A DNA stretch of 64,000 bases from Morinoia aosen (taxonomy: Eukaryota > Arthropoda > Malacostraca > Amphipoda > Talitridae), in the NCBI GenBank assembly GCA_030386875.1, contig CM059558.1, positions 8,193,501-8,257,500 of the forward strand, in the 5' to 3' direction. The notes under the pieces are model-generated. The model saw only the letters and a list, made by a program, of their open reading frames with translations. It was not told the DNA's origin and ran no database searches. How positions within the stretch are numbered: position 1 is the stretch's first letter; every line of letters begins with the position of its first letter. Of the stretch, positions 1 to 11,552 are shown one piece after another. The translations under genes and the position numbers were made by a program.

Positions 1-191
1 AGGGTAGTTGACCCCCTATTACAAGCGTAAAGAGGTTGGGTCGTGAGGGTTAGCCACAGTTCTTATAGCGAAAATTATAAATAAAGCTTCTAACCCACCC
101 ATTAGGGTGACGACCGCAATCTTGTTTACATCGGATCCAAGATGGCGGCGCCCATGGTGGTCGCCTGCCTGACCTAAAGTAAATATTGACC
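1..191. mobile_element. Partial MITE, family of the 670 bp palindrome at 45027
   Basis: This stretch matches the core and right end of the palindromic element at 45027-45696. It shares the block AAAGAGGTTGGGTCGTGAGG, the motif AAGATGGCGGC, and the terminal TAAAGTAAATATTGACC at 175-191. The inner part between the motif and the terminus is deleted relative to that copy. The left end lies outside the window. The boundary at 191/192 is supported by the inverted partner near 33440, which reads through without this element. Confidence 0.7.
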
Positions 192-1544
192 GGAAATAAA
201 GAAAGAAGAAAATAATGTGCACAAATTCTATGCTGATTAATGACATACTGCTTATTTTCAAAAAAAATTTAATAGCATTGAGCTTTTCATACTAAAAAGG
301 TAACATAAATCTTGTGATAGGGTGCTATCAGCTCTAATAGTATCTAAATTTTTATGTCTAAATTATTCAGGAAGTAAGATGAGATGACAAATTTGACCAG
401 GTTTACAATAAAAAAAACTTCACTGGCATTGTTGAAATTTTGATCTCTCCTTTATGTTGAAATTAGCAAGTAGAAAGCTTAGAACCTGCAGTGCTCAGCA
501 TGAAAGCTAGTTTGGACTGCAGACTGTAAAACTTGTGTGCTGTATATTGGATGCATTTTCAGAATAGCTTGACTATGTGAGGGCCTGAGCTAAAGGTTAG
601 GTAGGTTTACTTTTTGTTGAAATAGAATAGGTTTTTATTCTGTTACGGACCATCTTTTTTTGGTTCACTGCTGTCCTGTTTTTCAGCACCTACTACTTTC
701 TTCTTCAATTTTTTCTTGCTTCATGAACTTCTTTCTTAGCTTACTGTTTCTGTGCACCTTGTGCATAAATACCCCCTTCCCTCAACTACATACTAAATGG
801 TGCCTTCCTCCTTCCTTTCTTAAAACATCTTTGTTTTGGTTCTGAGAAGCTAAAACTTTCTTATATAATAATGATAATAATAATAATAAAAATTCAGAGT
901 AGCTTTTTTTCTTATGTATGTAGCCTATCAAATCTGAAATTTTTAGGTTAACTCTTAAAAACTTTCTACTTTGTAGCTAAATGTCAAGGTGAAAGATGAC
1001 AAAAGAGATGCAAAATCTTGTCCATGATTTTCCATTGTAAAGTGCTACTTTTTATGGGAATCATCTTTTTGAAAATGACACTGTTCTAAGCATCCTTGGA
1101 AATGCATTTTTATATATATCTAACTGTTGTTCTATGCTTACCATTCATGGTGAGCTGCTATCAATATTTTTTAAGATATGAGGTGCAAATTCATGCTGCT
1201 TATCATAATTTTATTGTGAGTGCTTCAAAAATGTCATGTGAAGCAACAGAGCCATGTTTCAATAAAGCATGTCTTATGGTTATGTCAATGATTGTATTTG
1301 TTTTTTGCTCTCCTTTCATGTTTCTTAATAGAAGTAAAATGAGTCTGGTAATCCACTTAGGAATACATACAAGCAAAAATGAAATGGATAACATTTTCCA
1401 AATTAAGGGCTGATTTCTTTCCTTGTCATTTTTTATGAGTCTTACTAAATTGGTTTTTGTTTTTTTAGACTTGTTTTTTATATTTTAAGGCTATGTGACA
1501 TTGGGATCATTATTAAATAACACCAATAAATTGACGTATATCAC
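192..1544 (+). repeat. Outer inverted duplication, left arm segment 1
   Basis: This segment aligns in reverse complement to 33440-33331 followed by 32782-31553, with only scattered substitutions. It includes a family A repeat at 571-897. The partner carries a 548 bp insertion where this copy is uninterrupted (near 281-292), so this copy is the empty site. The ORF at 1096-1413 is not kept in frame in the partner, and I do not consider the segment coding. Confidence 0.85.
571..897 (+). repeat. Family A interspersed repeat copy
   Basis: This copy begins with a TGTGAGGGCCTGAGC-like block and continues through a pyrimidine-rich body (GGTTCACTGCTGTCCTG, TTTTTCAGCACCTACTAC). It ends with GGTGCCTTCCTCCTTCC and a (TAA)n tail. 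At least eight more copies or part copies occur in the window, two of them on the minus strand. No protein motif is visible. The trinucleotide tail suggests a SINE-like or other short retroposed element, but no clear pol III A/B boxes were seen, so the class is open. Confidence 0.7.
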
Positions 1545-1589
1545 ATAGAGATGCAACTCAGAAAAAACCGTGCTGTTTTAAAAAAAACA

Positions 1590-2480
1590 TGTAGTTTTAC
1601 AAAAAAATACATGGCTAAAAAAACATGGATATTTTTTTTCTAATATTTTGTTTGAAAATAACTCAGCAAGGAAAATAACCACTTTACATTATTTGTTTTC
1701 ATGTCCGATTATACGATAAAACAACATACTTCTTAATTCATGGTTTTCTATGTTTGTATTGAATTTTTTATTATCTGTGGTTTCATGTTTTGATATTTCA
1801 TTTATTTTACAATGCATGTGAATCACTTTCAACTTTCCAAATAGTGTGTTGTAATAATATATCTTTACTTATGGTCATTGATGGAGATGTGACCAAAAAA
1901 CATGCTTTATTTTACAACATGTTATTTTTACCAAAAAACATAACTAAAAAATATGGATATTATTATATTTATGTGACCAAAAACACCAATGCTGTTTTCT
2001 ACAGAAAAATCATGACTTATAAAAACATGGATATTAATATATTTTACGGGACTTAAAATCCATATTGTTTTTTTTAAACATGTTTATCTCCAAAAAATTT
2101 ATGACTAAAAAAACATGGGTACTATTATCTTTTATGTGACCAAAGAACATGCTTGTTCTTACAAAAAGCATTTTTTTACAAAAAGCATGACTAAAATATG
2201 TGGATATTAATATATTTTATGTGATCAAAAACCCAATGCGGGTTTTTTGAACAAATTATTGTTTTTTTTACAGAGAAATCATGACTAAAAATCATGGATG
2301 TCAATATAATAAATATGACCATATGTAACCATGCTTTTTATTTTTAAAACATCTTTTTTTTACAAAAAATCATGACTAAAAATGTGTAAATGGATGTACG
2401 TTATGTGACCAAAAACCATGCTTTTTGTAGAAAAATGTTTTTTTTTACAAAAAAATGCCCAAAAATACATATCAATGATT
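1590..2480 (+). repeat. Degenerate ~85 bp minisatellite, forward half
   Basis: Repeated units contain CATGACTAAAAA, ACATGGATATTAATATATTT and ATGTGACCAAAAA. Their spacing is about 84-90 bp where measurable (1890 to 1974, 2137 to 2222). Units are strongly diverged in A/T runs. The array changes orientation at about 2500. Confidence 0.75.
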
Positions 2481-2499
2481 TTCATAAAAAAATATTTTT

Positions 2500-3535
2500 T
2501 TAAACATAGTATGGTTTTTTTGGCTAGATAAAATATATTAATATCCATGTTTTATATTTATGATATTTTGTATAAATTTTTTAGAAAAATTCATAGTTTT
2601 TGGTCACATAAAATATATTAATATCCATTTTCTTCACAGAAGTCATGACCAGAAAATGAATGTTAAAGACTTTTTTAAAAAAACTTGTTTGAAAAAAGAT
2701 GATTTTTGGTCAAATTAAATATATTTATATCCATATCTTTTAGACATGTTTTTTTGTAAAAAAATGGTCAATATGCAGGTTAATGCGCTCAAGGAAATTG
2801 AAAATTCCGCACCAATATATTAGCGGGACTGGGGTTACTGGGGTAGTGAATATTAAAATCGATATGCAGTTGACATCAGTTTCAATATGGCGGGCACCGT
2901 AGAACATTAGCAAAAGCGTAGGAGTGAATACTGTAGATTCAAGTATTCACTTCCCCAGCCCTGCTAGTATTTTTGGGTGAAAACGTTTATTGTGTTATTA
3001 ACTAAAACATCCTAGAAGTGGGTTCAGGCTCCGCAGGGTTGGCTAATGATAAATTACATGTACCCAAACCTACTTTAACAGCTCCAGCTCAAGCGCGCAA
3101 CTGACTGGAACTGACTGCCATGAAAGACAAAAATTTTGAAGTTGCATAACTCAAAAATAATGCATCTGCAAGCAGAATGTCATTCATGTAAAAGGTTTTA
3201 AAATGTGTTCCTTTAGTGATCCTTTGGAACGGAATTTTTAATTTCTGTGAGCGAATTAAACTGTAAATTGACTAAAAAATGTGAAAAAAATCAGCATGGT
3301 TTTATGGTCACATAAAATATATTAATATTCATGTTATACAAATGTTTTTTTAAAGCATGATTTTTTATTTTCAATTTTTTGGTCACATGAAATATATTAA
3401 TATCCAGTTTCTTAGTCATGTTTTTTAGGAAAAAAAACATGTTTTTAGAAGAAAACAGCATGGTTTTTTGGTCACATGAAATACATTAATATCAATGTTC
3501 TTTTTTAGTTGTGATTTTTTGCAATAAAAATATCA
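2500..3535 (-). repeat. Same minisatellite, inverted half
   Basis: The unit now reads GGTCACATAAAATATATTAATATCC, that is, in reverse complement, at about 2599, 2709, 3306, 3381 and 3469. Between 2770 and 3290 it is interrupted by a different sequence, including a fragment related to the MITE at 45027. Together with 1590-2480 it forms a fold-back structure. Confidence 0.7.
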
Positions 3536-4205
3536 AAAGGAAACCATACAGTAAAAGTGGTGGCAGATAACCCACAATTACCAAAAGGAGTCTCAAGAGG
3601 AACAGCAGGAGCCACAGAACTTAAATAGATGGAGCCAAAATTCAGAGCTTACTACCTCTACTATGTCTGATCTTTTGGTCACATTAAAGTAAAATCATAG
3701 TAGAGATAGTAAGCTCTAAATTTTGACTTCATCAATATAAGTTCTGTGTCCCCTCAGGGGGATACAACTATTGTTTCTATGGGAATTAGCGCTCCCAGGG
3801 GAAAATGTGAGGGCCCGAGCTGAGTAAGGTAGGCCTTCTTTTTGTAAAAATAAAATGTTTTCTGTTATGTTAAGGACCACCTTTTTTCGGTTCACTACTG
3901 TCCTGTTTTTCAGCACCTCAGACTTTCTTCTTCAACTTTTATCTTATTTCATGAACTTCTTTCCCAACTTACTGTTTCTATGCCCTTTCTGCATAGATTC
4001 CTCATTTTCTTATCTCCGTACTAAATGGTGCCTTCCTCCTTCCTCTCTTCGATACGCTCTATTTTTGCAGCAGTTAGGGAGGCTTAAACTAACTTATGAT
4101 CTAATCTATAATCTATAAGTTCTGTGTCTCCTGCTGTTCTTCTTAGACTTCTCTAGGTAATTGTATGTTATCTGCCACACTTTTACAGTATGGTTTTCTT
4201 TTGAT
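3536..4205. repeat. Short inverted repeats flanking a family A copy
   Basis: About 3536-3620 (CATACAGTAAAAGTG and GGCAGATAACCCACAATTACC) recurs inverted at about 4110-4205. The pair encloses 3753-4120, a family A copy starting with TCAGGGGGATACAACTATTG. A second short mirror pair, AGAGCTTACTACCTCTACTA and TAGTAGAGATAGTAAGCTCT, lies near 3645-3720. No coding content is seen. Confidence 0.55.
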
Positions 4206-4390
4206 GTTTTTATTACAAAAAATCTTGACTAAAGAACATGGATATTAATGTATTTTATGTGACCAAAAATAAACAAACATATACCTAACAAAATTTGGGT
4301 GTGTGCAAAAAAAAAAACAAAAAAAACACAAAAAACACGTTTTTTTGCAACTAAACCGCCATCAAATAAAACCGTTGTTTTGCATGACTA

Positions 4391-5118
4391 ATATCACCCA
4401 ACAATAACTGTTAATGAAAAATTGTGAGAACCAGCGGGAGTGTGTTACCTTGTTTGTTTGTACTTGAACCTATGTACAGTACTTCTCTGCCTTATTTGTT
4501 GTACTTGATGCTATGTACAGTACTTCACTGCCTATTACATTTAATTTTTCCTTTTTTCACTTATTTTTTAATTTTTCCACAGCTCCTTTTTGCTCTTTTC
4601 CCCTATCACTTTCTCCCTTTTGACTCCTTGTATTTTTACATTCTGTATTACACTATAGTTTATCATTGCCTCCATTTCCTTGTGTATGCATTTCAATATT
4701 GCTTCATATTCAACATCATCTCTCTGTACAGCTGAACCTTTTTATTTAAACTCTCACCTGCATCTTGATTTATCATATTTCCACTGACAAATTTCAATCT
4801 GTACCCTTACTACCAACTAAAATGTGTGCTTATTGAGCCAAAAACAAATTCAAAGAATGCTAACTTGAGAAATTCACTCATTTTTATTTGCCTTCCAGGT
4901 ACCGGATGAAACTGAAATAATTTCAACGTCATCAAGGTGGATGAAGAGGAGCTAAAAGCTGCTGCGGTATTCAACTGAACCACCAATATTAGAGGAATTT
5001 TTGCTGCAGGAAGTGGAAGATGCTGCCTCTAGAGCTCCGGTTACCTCGTCATGAAAACAGACATGCATCACCAGCAGCTGAAAAATTTCTTTGGCTCACT
5101 GCACTATAAGTTGTTCCA
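4391..5118 (+). repeat. Outer inverted duplication, left arm segment 2
   Basis: This segment continues the left arm after the 2.85 kb insertion and aligns in reverse complement to about 31553-30820. It contains a 43 bp direct repeat (GTACTTGAACCTATGTACAG and a close copy at 4459-4534). It also contains an open frame at 4424-4735, which is listed separately. Homology stops at 5118 and resumes at about 11003, which leaves a 5.9 kb block specific to this copy. Confidence 0.8.
4424..4735 (+). other. Hydrophobic 103-codon open frame, doubtful gene
   Basis: The frame encodes a leucine/phenylalanine/tyrosine-rich product with several membrane-like runs and no known motif. The inverted partner at 31191-31505 (minus strand) keeps a 104-codon frame, even though the two differ by a length change in a T-rich tract. 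Most differences between the copies change amino acids, which argues against selection on a protein. The pyrimidine-rich strand would produce such a product by chance. I list it because the frame is intact in both copies, but I do not think it is a real gene. Confidence 0.2.
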
Positions 5119-5562
5119 TTTTCAGTGAGCAAGTTTCCTGTTTCCCCCTTTCTGTGTCGTTTGAAAGGTATATTCGGTCTGTTGATCTGCAGAAGGGACT
5201 TGAATTGTGCAGTAAATCTTTCTTGCAATTATTTTTTATTAGAGGCTCTTGCAGTATCTGTTGAATCAAATCAGTTACTTACTAGGCTTCAGCTAAAATG
5301 TTTGTGAATTAATTCATGATAACTGCCCTAAACATCCCACCTACTGTTCCAAAATAAAAATGGAAAGAAAGTTTTTTTCAGATGTAGAACATTATAGTCA
5401 ATCAGAGCTCACGATAGAGCTCTTCAGGGTACCTTTTCTGTGATGCACAAGTGATTCACTGCACTTTTCTCCTGAGTCCTTGTTCTCATGTTCTAGGGTG
5501 AAATATAATAAATTTTGTTGTATAACATGATTCAGTTCGTTTTAAATCGTTTCTGGAATATA
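5119..5562. other. No recognisable feature
   Basis: This is AT-rich sequence at the start of the block missing from the inverted partner. No ORF with a recognisable motif, no repeat shared with the rest of the window and no RNA gene were seen. Confidence 0.5.
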
Positions 5563-6310
5563 CGAGGCCTGTCTAAAAAGTATCCGACCTTTGGCCAGAA
5601 AAAATATTTCGAATACCTGTCGGAGTTGGGACCCTAATCCCCTTCAAAGTATGCCCCTTGTGCTTGCACACACTTAGCCCACCGATCCTTCCACTGCTGG
5701 AAACACCTCTGGTAGTCTTTTTTTAGAATGGTGTTCAGCTCCATCGTCGCATTGCCTGTTTGACTCCGTCGATGCTGACTGTTTTCTTTGATGTCCGTGG
5801 AATTGTGTGTCACGAATACGCACTGGAAGGACAAACAGTGACAAAGGAGTACTATCAGGATGTTCTCCGGCGACTTCGTGATGCAGTTCGGCGCAAAAGA
5901 CCAGACATGTGGACTGCGAACAACTGGCACTTGCATCACGACAACGCGCCCGCACATTCATCCCATTTGATCCGCAATTTCTTGGCCAAACATGGAATTA
6001 CGACCGTTCGCCAACCTCCCTACTCTCCAGACCTGGCTCCTTGCGACTTCTGGTTGTTTCCAAAATTGAAGACACCACTGAAAGGATCCCGTTTTGAGAG
6101 TAGAGAAGAGATAATGCGGAACGCGACGACAGAGCTGAACACCATTCCAAAAGAAGACTTCCAGAGGTGTTTCCGGCAGTGGAAGGATCGGCGGGCTAAG
6201 TGTGTGGAAGCACAAGGAGCCTACTTTGAAGGGGATTAGGGTCCCAACCCCGTCAGGTTGTTGAAGTATTTTTTCTGGCCAAAGGTCGGATACTTTTTCG
6301 ACAGGCCTCG
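5563..6310 (+). mobile_element. Fold-back mariner element
   Basis: The element is bounded by TA dinucleotides (5561-5562 and 6311-6312). Its inverted ends start CGAGGCCTGTCTAAAAAGTA, with one mismatch in the first 28 bases. The inverted match extends inwards for about 195 bp: 5563-5757 is a reverse-complement copy of 6115-6310, including the end of the transposase reading frame. The normal 5' half is therefore missing and replaced by an inverted copy of the 3' end. The length of 748 bp compares with about 1.3 kb for a complete mariner. The element cannot encode its own transposase. Confidence 0.9.
5777..6239 (+). pseudogene. mariner transposase, C-terminal half
   Basis: The frame keeps the last ~150 residues of a mariner (DD34D) transposase. 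HHDNAPAH carries the second catalytic Asp. Exactly 34 residues later APCDFW carries the third Asp, preceded by the family motif YSPDLAPCDFW. The N-terminal helix-turn-helix DNA-binding region and the first catalytic Asp are absent, because the 5' half was replaced by an inverted copy of the 3' end. The ATG at 5760 is not a native start, since it lies at the fold-back junction. An inverted duplicate of the last ~36 codons lies on the minus strand at about 5640-5745. The fragment is inactive. Confidence 0.9.
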
Positions 6311-6312
6311 TA

Positions 6313-7689
6313 ATTACATGGGTGTAGGCTGCTGGCAATAGTGGTATGGACACATTGGGCGGATATGTTGCAGAGCAGCTGTTTGAATGTACTTCTGTGT
6401 GCACAATTAATTTATGCCCATAGTACTGATATTTCATTAGAATCAATTACGTGCGAGTTACTGTTTCCTCCTGTAAAACCCGACATCCCCGTTGCTGTAT
6501 GTACAGCAACACTTCATACATTCCGATTGAAATATAACAAAGCTTAATTTTAGTGGTAGTGTTACTTACTCGTTTACTCAGCTGTAAACCAAATTAACAC
6601 AAAAAAAAATGATATGATTGAGATAAGGCAAAATTTCTGTGTGACATAATTTGTCTCTCTCATTTGGTAGCCAAGTGGAGCCAGTAAATTTGGACTTGAA
6701 AGTAAACTTATATTTGTGTTTTCTGGATGGCCTGGTGCTATTCCTGTCTGCTGTGGCCAAACTTGAGACATTTAGTCAGGCATGCTGAGGCTCATCATTC
6801 TGTCCGAGGCACCATACAACCTACATTTGTACAAATATCTGCGCACTACTCGCTCTGAGCTCAGTAAGTGGCGTTAATTAAACTCCCAATGACTCTTAAT
6901 GAACAACAACTTAGTTTTCGACTTGTGCTAGCCTTATTTTGTTAGTGTCAGATGAATTTAAGGCTATGAAGTGTTATATTGTATCAAGCGTGTGATAAAC
7001 CTTTTTTCTTTGCCTTTTTATAATTTAAGGCTGTGAACTATTATGTCGTTCATCTGTTCTCGCTTACAACACATTAATGGATGGTAGTGCAAGGTTTATT
7101 AGTTGATTTGGTTCGGTGTATTGCTAGGGTCAAGCGTTATAAGTAAGCATTACTATCTACGCGCTACACATATTGTTATCCTTGTTTTCTTCTCGTAATT
7201 GGAACTCGGCAAAAAAAATTGGATGTACTCATTGAAACCTTTGCATTCTTATGACATATTCATTGTTTTGGTTTTTAAATGAATTATTTGATAAGCTTTA
7301 GACTGGCTGTGAAAATACACACGTAACTAGAATTATGCTTACCTGTCAAGTTTTTGCATTCTACGGCTTATGTTGGAATAGGTACACTGCCCGGCAGTCT
7401 CTACAAAGTTAACGTAATTTTTAAAAAGTTATCTGGAGTGTTGTCTTGTTATTAAACAACGCAGTTTGCTTCTGAGCGTGCCGATTAATTTACTTCTGCT
7501 TATTGATGACCATACAATTGTGTGTAAGAACTATTTTACCGTTTTGAATGATTGATTTGGAACATGCATCCAATAGTTGGTGAAAGATGCGTCGTAGGCT
7601 TCCCACTCGCACTGAGCTAGAAGAACCGGTACCCAAATAGTAAGTTAGACGTGAACTGGTCTTTCTAATGTTTATCTTTATAGTCTTAT
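6313..7689. other. No gene found
   Basis: This is AT-rich DNA between the mariner and the family A array. Short open frames show no recognisable motif and no duplicate elsewhere in the window. Confidence 0.5.
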
Positions 7690-8410
7690 AAAAATGTGAG
7701 GGACCAAGCTAAAGGTTAGGTAGGCTTTCTTTTTGCCAAAATAACATAGGTTTTTGTTTTGTTGCGGACCATCTTTTTTTGGTTCACTGCTGTCCTGTTT
7801 TTTCAGCACCTACTACTTTCTTCTTCAACTTTGATCTTGTTTCATGAACTTCTTTCTCATCTTACTGTTTCTATGCCCTTTCTGCATAGATTCCGCGTTC
7901 CCCTAATTCCATACTAAATGGGACCTTCTTCCTTCCTCCCTTTGGATCTCATTTGTTGAGGAGATGTAGGCTTAAACTAACAAATAATCTAATCTGTAGT
8001 CTATTATGATATATTTTTTCCTTTTTGATTTTAACAGTTCATTTTTTTATTTAATACTTCTTTATTTACTGGTTCAGGGGGTACAACTATTGTATCTGTG
8101 GGAATTAACGCTCCTAGGGGGACTATGTGAGGGCCCGAGCTAAACTTTAGGTAGGCTTCCTTCTTTTTCAAATGGAATAGGTTTTGTTTTGTTGTGGACC
8201 ATTTTTTTTAAATTCACTGCTGCCTTGTTTTTCAGCTCCTACTACTTTCTTCTTCAACTTTTTCTTGTTTCATGAACTTCTTTCTTAGCTTACTATTTCT
8301 GTGCACCTTGTGCATAGATTCCGAGTTCCATCAACTCTATAATAAATGGTGCCTTCCTCCTTCCTCTCATGGAACATCTTTGTCGTGGTTAAGGGAGGCT
8401 AAAACTTTCT

Positions 8411-8450
<40 letters not shown>

Positions 8451-10925
8451 TAATAAAAATGATAATAATATAAATAATAATAACTTAGTGGTATGCAGAG
8501 CACTAGTCCTAATGTTTGAAGATAGCGCTTATGCATTAGGAGGGCTGCCATTTGCGCTCTGTGATGTTTAGCAAGTCATTATGTACGACTACACCTTACC
8601 TAGATTTAAATGCTCAGTTTTATGTTGTCTTGGGTGTACATTTCGGAATTTATTAGCCGGAAAATGTTAAACGTGCCTTGAGTGGTCGGTGGTGTACCAA
8701 TTATTGTTTTTTGATGAAAAAAATCGTTTATTTAATTCATTATCGTCAAAAGTTTACGTAACATCGAGATATTAGAAAGGAAATATATTTCTAAGTAATA
8801 GGAATATTTATTCAGGGACGAGTTGTTGGCTCATATTTTGTTCCTATCCTTATAGAACAAGTGATGTAAAGTCCAGAGCTGAGAGTTTAGTAGGCCTTCT
8901 TTTTGTTCAAATTAAAATGCTTCGTTTCCTTAGGTTAAGACCAAATTTTTTTGGTTCATTGGTGTCCTGTTTTTCATCACCTATGACTTTCTTCTTCAGG
9001 TTTAATTTTGTTTCATAACCTTACTCCTCAATTTATTGTTCCTATACTGAGGTTCTCTTGTGTGGAAACACCCTTTGTATTAAATATGCAGTTCCTTTCA
9101 ACTCCGGTGCTTGGCGTTTCCTTCCTCTCTTTGAACGGTTGCATTGTAGTAAGGGAATGGAGGCTAAACCCAAGTCGGAATTCAATCTATAGAACTAGTC
9201 AGTTTTTATAATAAAAATTTGATGTTCTATGTGAGAATATGTAAAGTCCCCCGACTGTGTCACTTTGAGCAGCTTTGTTGTGGTAAGGAAGACTTAATCT
9301 ATGTCGCAACCAAATTTATAGAACTAGTCAGTATTTTTAATTAAAACTTGTTGTTCTACGAGAGAATATGTAGAGTCCTTCAGCTGTGCTCGCTTTGAAC
9401 AGCAAGGAAGGCTGAATCTATGTCGTAACCTAATCTGTAGAACTAGTCAGTTTTCATTATGAAAACTGGGTGTTTTATGGAAGAAGATTCAAAGTCCCAC
9501 GACTAACGTAAGCCATCAATTTATTGAGAATAGAAAACGTTTTTTATTGCGTTGCAGATCATCTTTCGATTCACTGCTGTCATTATTTGTTTTTAATTAG
9601 CGATTGAACTATTCATAATTTTTCAACATGAAAATATTGTGGCGTAACTCGTGAGTGATATTGAATGCGGTAGCCCTTTAAGGGAAACACAGATTGGAAT
9701 GAACATAAGTAACGGATTTTTATTCACTCTTCCTCCTCAGAGGGACACAACTATTGCATCCATGGGAATTAGCACTCCCTCGGGGAAAATGTGAGGGCCC
9801 GAGCTGAGAGTTGGGTAGGCTTTCCTTTCGTTTAAATGAAATGTCTTTCTTGTGTTAAGGAACATTTTTTTTGGTTCACAGCTGTCCTTTTTTTCAGCAC
9901 CTACTACATCTTCAAATTTGATCTTGTTTCATAATCTTCTTTCATAAATTACTGTTTCCATGCCCTTTCTGCATAGATTCCGCGTTCCCTTAACTCCATA
10001 CTGAATGGTGCCTTCCTCCTTGCTCTTTTTGGATCGCATTTGTTGCTGCGGGTAGGAAGGCTAAAACTAACGACTAATCTAATCTATTCTTCTCTCTTTG
10101 GATCGCCTATGTTGCGGATAGGGAGGTTTAAACTAACTAATAATCTCATTTAATTACGTGTGTGATGGAGTCTTGTGTAGGAACAAATCTTGTGCACACA
10201 TTCCCCGTTGTGTCAAGTTCATATTGAATGATTTATAACTTCCTTTGATTGGACTTTGTTGCGGTAGGGAGGCCTGTACTACCAATAATCTAACCTTGAA
10301 ATATTTTGTTTAGTTTGTACCGATTTTTTTTCGGTCCATTGCCATCCTATTCTCTGCAACCTTACATATCCAAGGTAGATTTTTCATTGTAAATTTCATA
10401 CCTTGATGCTTCCATCCAAACCATATTTGGGAACACACCTCGTGCATAGATTTCCTGATTTCTTATTTCCACACCGATTGGTGCCTTATTTCTTCCTGTT
10501 TATGGAACACCATTTTTTGTGGGGAGAAGTTATGAAATGATGTCATATTCATCTAGATTTTCGGTATTTTATCATTTATTCATATCATCATCGCAACAAT
10601 GTGAACGCGAGTAATTATAACTTCCCCTCACAACGATAACAATAATCAAAGCTCTCTGTTCTTAGCGCTTCCATGGGAACTGTACAAGTTCTTGAGCGGA
10701 AGGTTAGGTAAGCCTTTCGTTAAAATACAGTAGTCTTTAGGATTTTGTGACCATTTTTTCGGTTCACTGCTGTCCTGTTTTTCAGCACCTATTATTTTCT
10801 TCGTCTACTTCTGTCTCTTTTCATAAACTTCTTTCTTAGCTCACTGTTTCTATTTCCCTTAACTCCAAAACTAAATGGTGCCTTCTTATCGAAAGTCTTT
10901 TTTTAGCTTAGAAGTTTAGATGCTG
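7690..10925 (+). repeat. Degenerate direct array of family A repeats
   Basis: Family A copies lie one after another in the same orientation: about 7690-8010, 8073-8480, 8865-9215, 9735-10155, part copies at 10155-10310 and 10310-10550, and 10665-10925. Fuller copies begin with a TCAGGGG..TACAACTATTG block and GGAATTARCGCTCC, followed by TGTGAGGGCCCGAGCT. The 8073 copy ends in a long (TAA)n tract (8408-8455). Spacing varies from 0.35 to 0.9 kb and divergence is high, so the array is old or built by repeated insertion. No coding capacity is seen. Confidence 0.7.
9130..9500 (+). repeat. ~125 bp tandem repeat derived from family A 3' end
   Basis: GAACTAGTCAGTTTTTA recurs at 9191, 9321 and 9440, each time followed by an AAAACTTGTTGTTCTA-like block, GAGAATATGTA.AGTCC and AAGGAAGRCTTAATCTATGTC. 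The first unit grows out of the 3' end of the family A copy at 8865, so this is a local tandem amplification of that tail. Confidence 0.65.
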
Positions 10926-11002
10926 AAAAAGGATATACAACTGTAAATCGATACTCCTGCTCATTCAGTTCGTGAACTTACATGCAGAATATATCGCAGG
11001 TT

Positions 11003-11490
11003 TTATTCCAAATAAATATCTGAAACTGAATCTTATATTATCCTTTTTTACGATTAAACACAGCGCGCAATAGTCAGCTGCATCTGCATGGAAAAAGTAT
11101 TAAAACGTTTTGTATGATTGAATAAAGTAAATTTTCCTACAGTTTGGATAGAGCTGTCTATTTATGAAGCTGCCGGAATGATAAAATTGAAGATCGATAA
11201 CCTTTTAGTTCTGGTAGATTTGTAAGCATCAGGACGGAATTCAATTTTTTTAAAATCCAAATCCGTTATCTGCGGAGGCACGCCGGCAGTCGGCCATGTT
11301 GTTGATCGTACGTCTGGCAGGGCAGAGTACGCTACGTAGTAGTAGTACGCTGCCGCCGGCGCTGACGTCATGGTGTGTAGGTGACGTCATCTGGCTTGAT
11401 TGAAATGAAGCCTCCTATTGGCTAATCGAATTAGCGAATGTGCGTGGCTGTCCCCGTAGAAGTGACGGTACCTCCTTTAGTCTACCATGG
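11003..11490 (+). repeat. Outer inverted duplication, left arm segment 3
   Basis: This segment aligns in reverse complement to 30780-30288 with few differences. It contains a CCAAT box, two TGACGTCA (CRE-like) sites and a 69-codon minus-strand frame. Homology ends at the shared sequence TAGTCTACCATGG. Confidence 0.85.
11162..11371 (-). other. 69-codon frame duplicated at 30407, doubtful gene
   Basis: The frame starts MTSAPAAAYYYY and ends FIIPAAS. The inverted partner at 30407-30616 keeps the same frame and length with about eight amino-acid changes. Read on the minus strand, it is preceded by CCAAT and CRE-like motifs, and its start codon overlaps a TGACGTCA palindrome. Synonymous changes do not outnumber replacement changes between the copies, so protein selection is not shown. 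It could be a small gene, a first exon or an incidental frame in a duplicated promoter. No family is recognised. Confidence 0.25.
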
Positions 11491-11552
11491 TGGAGGAGGC
11501 GGTTGCGGTGCAACTCCCTTTACGTTGCCGGAGGGAGTTATAGTTGACGCCT

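Larger units (their letters stand above)
1538..4397. mobile_element. 2.85 kb insertion with ATATCAC target duplication
   Basis: The partner near 31553 reads straight through at this point. Here the sequence is interrupted and flanked by ATATCAC at 1538-1544 and 4391-4397. The inserted part (1545-4390) has weak inverted ends: TAGAGATGCAACTC at the left, and TAGTCATGCAAAAC when the right end is reverse-complemented. It consists of a fold-back minisatellite, a family A copy, and a fragment resembling the MITE at 45027 (about 3121-3210). No transposase is visible. A non-autonomous DNA transposon is the likeliest class. Confidence 0.75.

Noticed and set aside
1096..1413. 105-codon frame in the left arm
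   Set aside because: The inverted partner (31560-31980) carries indels that break the frame, and no motif is present.
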